A stretch of 64,000 nucleotides of DNA. Source: Pseudacidovorax intermedius. Lineage in GTDB: Bacteria; Pseudomonadota; Gammaproteobacteria; Burkholderiales; Burkholderiaceae_C. Shown here one piece after another: positions 59,548-64,000 of the stretch. Where the stretch lies: assembly GCF_003350475.1 (NCBI RefSeq), contig NZ_QQAV01000001.1, positions 62,001 through 126,000 on the forward strand. The letters are read 5' to 3'. Both the position numbers and the translations under genes were made by a program. Within the stretch, counting starts at the first letter, position 1. Every line of letters begins with the position of its first letter. Under the pieces are notes generated by a model. That model saw only the letters and a program-made list of their open reading frames with translations. It did not search any database and was not told the origin of the DNA.

Positions 59548-60209
59548 GCGCGCAGACGGGAAAGGGCGGCCGACGCCAGCTGCGCGATGCGCTCCAGGAA
59601 GTCGGTGCCCATCTCGGCGTTGTAGCGCTGCGGATCGGGCGAGGCCAGCACCAGCAGGCCGAAGGCGGGCGCGTCGGCCGCGGTGCGCAGCGGGATCAGC
59701 GCCAGCGACTGGGCCTGCTGCGGCTCGTTGAGCCAGGCCGTGGCCTCGAAGCCCGCGTTGAGGCCGATGTAGGGCGTGGTCAGCGAGGTGGCCAGGGCCT
59801 TCACGTCGTCGCTCACGCCCTGGGTGTAGCCCTCTGCGGCGTAGGCCGGGTCCAGGTCCCAGAGCTTGATGGCCGTTTGCGGCACCATGAACTGCTGGTG
59901 CAGGCCCTTGATGATTTCCCAGGGCAGGCCGCGCAGGTCGCGCCAGGTGAGCAGCGACAGCGTCCAGCGCTGCAGCCGGTCGGCCGTCACCACGTTCTCG
60001 GTGCCGTGGCGCACCATGTCCATGATGCGGTGCTCCAGCGCCTTGATCTTCTCGCGCAGCATTTCGGCCTGGCGCTCCTGCAGGCTCACGGCGCGCTGGC
60101 CGTGCGGGCTGGTCAGCTGCACCTCGGCCAGCAGCTGGGCGTGGCGCTCGAAGAAGTCGGGCGTGTTGGCCAGGTAGTTGGCGATGTCGTCTTCGGTGAT
60201 GGGGTTCAT
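59544..60209 (-). CDS. DUF484 family protein
   Basis: A 221-residue cytoplasmic protein typical of the dapF-xerC operon. N-terminus ITEDDIANYLANTPDFFERH, then a coiled coil (SLQERQAEMLREKIKALEHR) and a GAF-like C-terminal part (ALIPLRTAADAPAFGLLVLASPDPQRYN). The start MNPITEDDI at 60209 is the family start. Function unknown; the GAF-like fold hints at ligand sensing. Confidence 0.9.
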   Translation of the reverse strand: MNPITEDDIANYLANTPDFFERHAQLLAEVQLTSPHGQRAVSLQERQAEMLREKIKALEHRIMDMVRHGTENVVTADRLQRWTLSLLTWRDLRGLPWEIIKGLHQQFMVPQTAIKLWDLDPAYAAEGYTQGVSDDVKALATSLTTPYIGLNAGFEATAWLNEPQQAQSLALIPLRTAADAPAFGLLVLASPDPQRYNAEMGTDFLERIAQLASAALSRLRA

Positions 60210-60314
60210 GGCGGCGGCAGCGTGCGGTCGGTCGGCCGATGCGGGCGCAAGGCGGCGCACCGGAAAGAGGAAGGATGAAGAAGGGTCAGGCAGTGCGAAG
60301 GCGCGTGCAGCGCA

Positions 60315-61193
60315 TCAAAGCTCGTCCGGCACCTCGATCTCGCCTGCGAAGACGGTGACGGCAGGCCCGGTCATCAGCACCGGATCGGCCTCGTCGCCGG
60401 CCCATTCGATGGTGAGGATGCCGCCGCGGGTCTCGACGTCGACGCGGTGGTCGAGCTGCCCGAGACGGATGCCGGCCACCACGGCGGCGCAGGCGCCGGT
60501 GCCGCAGGCCAGTGTCTCGCCCGCGCCGCGCTCGAACACGCGCAGGCGGACATGGGTGCGGTCGACCACTTGCAAAAACCCGGCGTTGACCCGCTGCGGA
60601 AAGCGTGGATGGTGCTCGATGCGCGGCCCCTGCTCGGCCACGGGCGCGGTCTCGATGTCGTCCACCAGCTGCACGGCATGCGGATTGCCCATGGAGAGCA
60701 CGGCCACCGCCACGATGGGCTCGTCGGCCTCGGTGGAGAGGGCGAGGTGCCAGGTGTGCCAGCCGCCGTCGGGCTGCGGATCGAGGCCGGCGGTGTCGAA
60801 GGGCACGCGGGCCGGCTCGAAAACCGGCGGGCCCATGTCCACGGTGACACGGCCGTCGCCATTCATGCGCGGCGCGATCACGCCCGACAGCGTCTGTACC
60901 CGCACCACGTCCTTGTCGGTCAGGCCGCGCTCGCGCACGAAGCGCATGAAGCAGCGCGCGCCGTTGCCGCACTGCTCGACCTCGCCACCGTCGGCGTTGT
61001 GGATGACGTACTGGAAGTCCACGCCCGCGGCCGGCGAGGGCCGCACGCTGAGGATCTGGTCGGCACCGACGCCGAAGTGACGGTCGGCGAGGAATCGGTA
61101 CTGGCCGGGCGTCAGGCCCAGGGGGCCGGCGGTCTCGTCGAGCACGACGAAGTCGTTGCCCGCGCCCTGCATCTTGGTGAAGCGGATTCGCAT
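60315..61193 (-). CDS. dapF: Diaminopimelate epimerase
   Basis: A 292-residue cofactor-free epimerase that makes meso-DAP for MurE and lysine. The two catalytic cysteines are in EQCGNGARC and LACGTGACA. Others: [25 protein letters not shown] and MGNPHAV. It is 27 bp after the amidohydrolase gene, and 105 bp before the DUF484 gene, a gap with no recognised element. Confidence 0.97.
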   Translation of the reverse strand: MRIRFTKMQGAGNDFVVLDETAGPLGLTPGQYRFLADRHFGVGADQILSVRPSPAAGVDFQYVIHNADGGEVEQCGNGARCFMRFVRERGLTDKDVVRVQTLSGVIAPRMNGDGRVTVDMGPPVFEPARVPFDTAGLDPQPDGGWHTWHLALSTEADEPIVAVAVLSMGNPHAVQLVDDIETAPVAEQGPRIEHHPRFPQRVNAGFLQVVDRTHVRLRVFERGAGETLACGTGACAAVVAGIRLGQLDHRVDVETRGGILTIEWAGDEADPVLMTGPAVTVFAGEIEVPDEL

Positions 61194-61220
61194 CGGCGGA
61201 TTATCGGCGGCAGGATGGCG

Positions 61221-62477
61221 TCACGAGACCGGCGCCGGCATGGAAGGAGGGGCCTCTTCGCCCGGCAGCCCAGGCAGCAGATGGCCGTCGCGGGCGACGA
61301 TCCGTCCGCCGGCCACCACCAGCCGGCGCGTCGGCCGGGCCACCACCGCTTCGGCCACCGTCTCGGCTTCGACAAGCACCAGGTCTGCCCGGCAGCCGGG
61401 CGCCAGGCCATGCGCCCCGAAGCCGCAGGCCCGCGCGCCCACGGCGGTGACACAGTCCAGCGTCTGTTCGATCTCGTCATCGCGGCGCAGGTTGTAGCGC
61501 AGGCCGATCTGCATGGCGCGCGCCAGCATGTCGGGGCTGCCGTAGGGCGTCCAGGTGTCGCGGATGCCATCGTTGCCGCCGGCCACCGTCACGCCGGCGG
61601 CACGGGCGGCCAGCAACGGCGGCACGGACCGCGAGGACGGCGCACTGGTGACCAGAGAAACGTCCAGCGCGGCCAGGCGCGCCAGCAGGGCCTGCACCTC
61701 GGCCGCGGGCAGATCGCCCAGGCAGAACGCATGGCTCACCGCGACGCGGCCCTGCATGCCCAGCGCGGCGGTGCGCTCCAGGATCAGCCCGAGCGAGAAG
61801 GCGCCCATGGCGCCCGGCTCGTGCAGGTGGATGTCCAGCGGCTTGCCATGGCGCTCGGCCAGGCCGAAGAGCACATCGAGCGAACGCACCGGGTCGCCGT
61901 CGATGGCGCAGGGGTCCAGGCCGCCCAGCACATCGGCGCCCTCGGCCAGTGCGGCGCCCAGCAGCTCGGCGGTGCCCGGTCGCCCGAGTAGGCCGGACTG
62001 CGGAAAGGCCACGGTCTGGATCTGCAGCCAGGGTGCGAGCGCCGCGGCGGTGCGCTGCACGCCCGCCAGGTGGCGCAGGCCGGCCTGGGTGTCGATGTCC
62101 ACATGGCTGCGCAGCCGCGTGGTGCCGGCCGCCAGGAAGGCGCGCGCCAGCCGCATCGACTGCGTGGCGGCATCGTGGCCGCTGGCGGCGCGGAATCCGC
62201 GCTCGTTGTCGATGCGGTCGATCAGCCGGTGGCCCACCGCATTCCGGTACCAGGGCAGGCCCCAGAGCGTCTTGTCGAGGTGGGTGTGCGACTCCACCAG
62301 GCCCGGCAGCAGCAGGGCGCCACCGCCCTCCTCTTCCGGCGTGCCGGCGGGGGGGGTGAGTTCAGGGCCGACCGCGGCGATCCGTCCCGCCTGCACCAGC
62401 ACATCGATTGCAGCGCCCCCCATCGGCCGCACGCGGCGCAGCAACCAGGGCGCGTCCGTGGCGCGGGTCAGATCCAT
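61221..62477 (-). CDS. Cytosine deaminase-like amidohydrolase
   Basis: A 418-residue metal-dependent hydrolase (TIM-barrel amidohydrolase superfamily). Metal residues: HTH in VESHTHLDKTLWG, His in DIHLHEPG, His in VAVSHAFCLGD and Asp in AGGNDGIRDTW. The HLDKT start and GNDGIRDTW motif are typical of the cytosine/isoguanine deaminase group. ATG 62477 has GAGGAG upstream. The substrate is probably a cyclic amidine or pyrimidine, not known. It may be the first gene of the dapF unit. The 147-bp gap to the divergent NUDIX-MBL gene has no clear promoter. Confidence 0.88.
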   Translation of the reverse strand: MDLTRATDAPWLLRRVRPMGGAAIDVLVQAGRIAAVGPELTPPAGTPEEEGGGALLLPGLVESHTHLDKTLWGLPWYRNAVGHRLIDRIDNERGFRAASGHDAATQSMRLARAFLAAGTTRLRSHVDIDTQAGLRHLAGVQRTAAALAPWLQIQTVAFPQSGLLGRPGTAELLGAALAEGADVLGGLDPCAIDGDPVRSLDVLFGLAERHGKPLDIHLHEPGAMGAFSLGLILERTAALGMQGRVAVSHAFCLGDLPAAEVQALLARLAALDVSLVTSAPSSRSVPPLLAARAAGVTVAGGNDGIRDTWTPYGSPDMLARAMQIGLRYNLRRDDEIEQTLDCVTAVGARACGFGAHGLAPGCRADLVLVEAETVAEAVVARPTRRLVVAGGRIVARDGHLLPGLPGEEAPPSMPAPVS

Positions 62478-62624
62478 CCGGCTCTCCTCGGGGCCCGTCG
62501 GCCGATCCGGGCGACAGCGGGGCGCGCCGCCCGGCTTCGGGGCAAAGCGACCATCATGCCATCGCGCCGACAAGGCCGCGGCGACCGCCATGCGCGCATC
62601 GACCGCGCTGCTGATAATGCGGCG

Positions 62625-64000
62625 ATGCCCCGGCTCTCCCAGCAACTCCATCCCCCGCGCGAACCGGCCCCTGCACGGGCGGCCGCCACCGTGCTGCTGT
62701 TGCGCGACACCGAGCTGGGCATGGAGGTGCTGATGACCCGGCGCTCCGCCACGGCCAGCTTCGCCCCCGGCGCCTACGTCTTCCCCGGCGGGCGCGTGGA
62801 CGAGGAGGACACCGACACCCGCCGCATCGCCCTGCGCCGTCGCACCCAGCCCCGGGTGCAGCTCACCCACGCCATCGCCGCGGTGCGCGAGGCCTTCGAG
62901 GAACTGGGCGTGCTGCTGGCCGAGCATGCCGATGGCCGCCCCGTGAGCGCCGCCGAGGTCGCCGCCATGGACCGCAGCACGCCGCCGGCCGTGCCCTTCG
63001 CGCAGCAATGCGCGCAGCGCGGCCTGCGGCTGGCCACCGACCGCGTGTTCGCCTTCGCCCACTGGATCACCGACCGCGACCTGCCCAAGCGCTTCGACGT
63101 GCTCTTTCTGGTGGCCCGCATGCCGCCCGGCCAGACGCCGCAGGCCGACGAGTCCGAGCAATTCGAGCCCAGCTGGGTCCGCCCGGCCGACGCGCTGGAG
63201 CGCCATGCCGCCGGCCGCTTCGACATCATCTTTCCCACCATCCGCACGCTGCAGCGGCTGGCCACCTTTCCCAACGTGCATGCCGTGCTCGAAGCCTGCG
63301 CCAGCGAGCGGCCGCTGTGGAGCAGCTGCCCCCGCGCCGGCCTGCTCAAGGGGGAGGAGGCGCGCTACATGGAGCACGAGTCGCCCTACGGCGAGCTGGC
63401 CCTGGTCTGCCCCGACGGCCAGATCGGCCATGCGCTCGACTGGCAGCACGAGGTGCCCGTGCCGCTGCTGCACAACGTGCAGCGCCTCACGGCGCCCAAT
63501 GGCAGCGTGATGACCGGCCCCGGCACCAACAGCTACCTCGTGGGCGACCGGGACAGCGGCTACATCGTGATCGACCCGGGCCCGAACGACTTCGACCACA
63601 TCGGCCGGCTCTGGCGCGCCACCCAGGGCGACATCCGCGCCATTGTCTGCACCCATTCGCACGCGGACCATTCGCCTGGCGCGCTGCCGCTGCAGGCGCT
63701 GTGCGAGAGGCGCCCGCCCATCCTCGGCCTGCCCTCGGCGCCCACCGCCCGGCCCACCGCGCGCTTCACGCCCGACCGCGCCCTGGCGGACGGCGAGAGC
63801 CTCAAGCTCGAAGGCGGCCCGGCCGACGACGGCAGCGGCCAGCGCATTGCACACACGCTGCGCGTCCTGCACACGCCCGGGCATGCGGCCAACCACCTCT
63901 GCGTGGTGCTGGAGGAGGACGGCCTGCTCTTCTCGGGCGACCACATCCTCAACGGCAGCACCACCGTCATCGATCCGCCGGACGGCAACATGAGCGACTA
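62625..64000 (+). CDS. NUDIX-metallo-beta-lactamase fusion protein, 3' truncated by window
   Basis: ATG 62625 opens a frame that runs off the window (458 codons seen). Residues about 20-215 are a NUDIX-like domain. Its Nudix box is split: FPGGRVDEED, an insertion of about 20 residues, then AVREAFEELGV, as in the NUDT19/RP2-type branch. Residues about 285 on are a metallo-beta-lactamase fold: GPGTNSYLVG, IDPGPN, the metal motif THSHADHSPGA, HTPGHAANHLC and FSGDHI. The second half resembles LACTB2-like nucleases or thioesterases. The combined role is unknown. Confidence 0.88.
   Translation, partial: MPRLSQQLHPPREPAPARAAATVLLLRDTELGMEVLMTRRSATASFAPGAYVFPGGRVDEEDTDTRRIALRRRTQPRVQLTHAIAAVREAFEELGVLLAEHADGRPVSAAEVAAMDRSTPPAVPFAQQCAQRGLRLATDRVFAFAHWITDRDLPKRFDVLFLVARMPPGQTPQADESEQFEPSWVRPADALERHAAGRFDIIFPTIRTLQRLATFPNVHAVLEACASERPLWSSCPRAGLLKGEEARYMEHESPYGELALVCPDGQIGHALDWQHEVPVPLLHNVQRLTAPNGSVMTGPGTNSYLVGDRDSGYIVIDPGPNDFDHIGRLWRATQGDIRAIVCTHSHADHSPGALPLQALCERRPPILGLPSAPTARPTARFTPDRALADGESLKLEGGPADDGSGQRIAHTLRVLHTPGHAANHLCVVLEEDGLLFSGDHILNGSTTVIDPPDGNMSD

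Overview
This window is a gene-dense chromosomal segment of a high-GC betaproteobacterium. It most likely belongs to the Comamonadaceae (Burkholderiales), near Variovorax, Acidovorax or Xylophilus-type genera. The reasons are very high GC at third codon positions, an Ala/Lys-rich histone H1-like protein beside nrdAB, a DksA without a complete zinc-binding site next to a CobW-family GTPase, a TctC/Bug-type binding protein, and the gene order around accBC-prmA and the dcw cluster. The genus cannot be fixed from the sequence alone. Nothing looks like a prophage, transposon, CRISPR array, rRNA or tRNA.

Layout. Bases 1-2584 hold the end of a PilS-like histidine kinase, a PilR-like sigma-54 activator and AmpD. 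Bases 2805-8099 hold a promoter with two NrdR-type boxes, class Ia ribonucleotide reductase nrdA-nrdB with an intercistronic hairpin, and the histone-like protein. Bases 8118-14611 (minus strand) run from an NTase-like hypothetical through a TlpA-like thioredoxin, accB, accC, prmA and a zinc-ribbon DUF3426 protein to a PfkB kinase. Bases 14681-20845 hold mpl, a cupin, a DAHP synthase preceded by an aromatic leader peptide and attenuator, tldD and rodA. Bases 20887-28437 (plus strand) hold yqiA, an RNB ribonuclease, a TonB-like protein, aroE, mtgA, plsC, a CdsA-like gene and ruvC. Bases 28536-31629 are a small accessory module: LysR regulator, TctC-type binding protein and maleylacetate reductase.

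Bases 31652-50866 (minus strand) contain a complete division and cell wall (dcw) cluster: mraZ-rsmH-ftsL-ftsI-murE-murF-mraY-murD-ftsW-murG-murC-ddl-ftsQ-ftsA-ftsZ, then a 125-bp imperfect palindrome, lpxC and a 58-residue membrane protein. Many of its genes overlap by 4 bp (ATGA), which implies translational coupling. Bases 51050-62477 (minus strand) hold an amidohydrolase, dapF, a DUF484 protein, a YdcF protein, xerC, rlmI, a CobW GTPase, dksA, a STAS-like hypothetical and hslVU. The window ends inside a NUDIX-metallo-beta-lactamase fusion.

The unifying theme is peptidoglycan: precursor synthesis (murC-F, ddl, dapF), lipid-linked steps (mraY, murG), polymerisation (ftsW/ftsI, rodA, mtgA) and recycling (ampD, mpl). 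The most notable non-coding signals are a complete attenuation device before the DAHP synthase, the NrdR box pair over the nrdA promoter, a four-unit phased MraZ operator, and the palindrome fused to the end of ftsZ. No whole new multi-gene system is evident. The aromatic attenuator is the strongest candidate for something worth describing.
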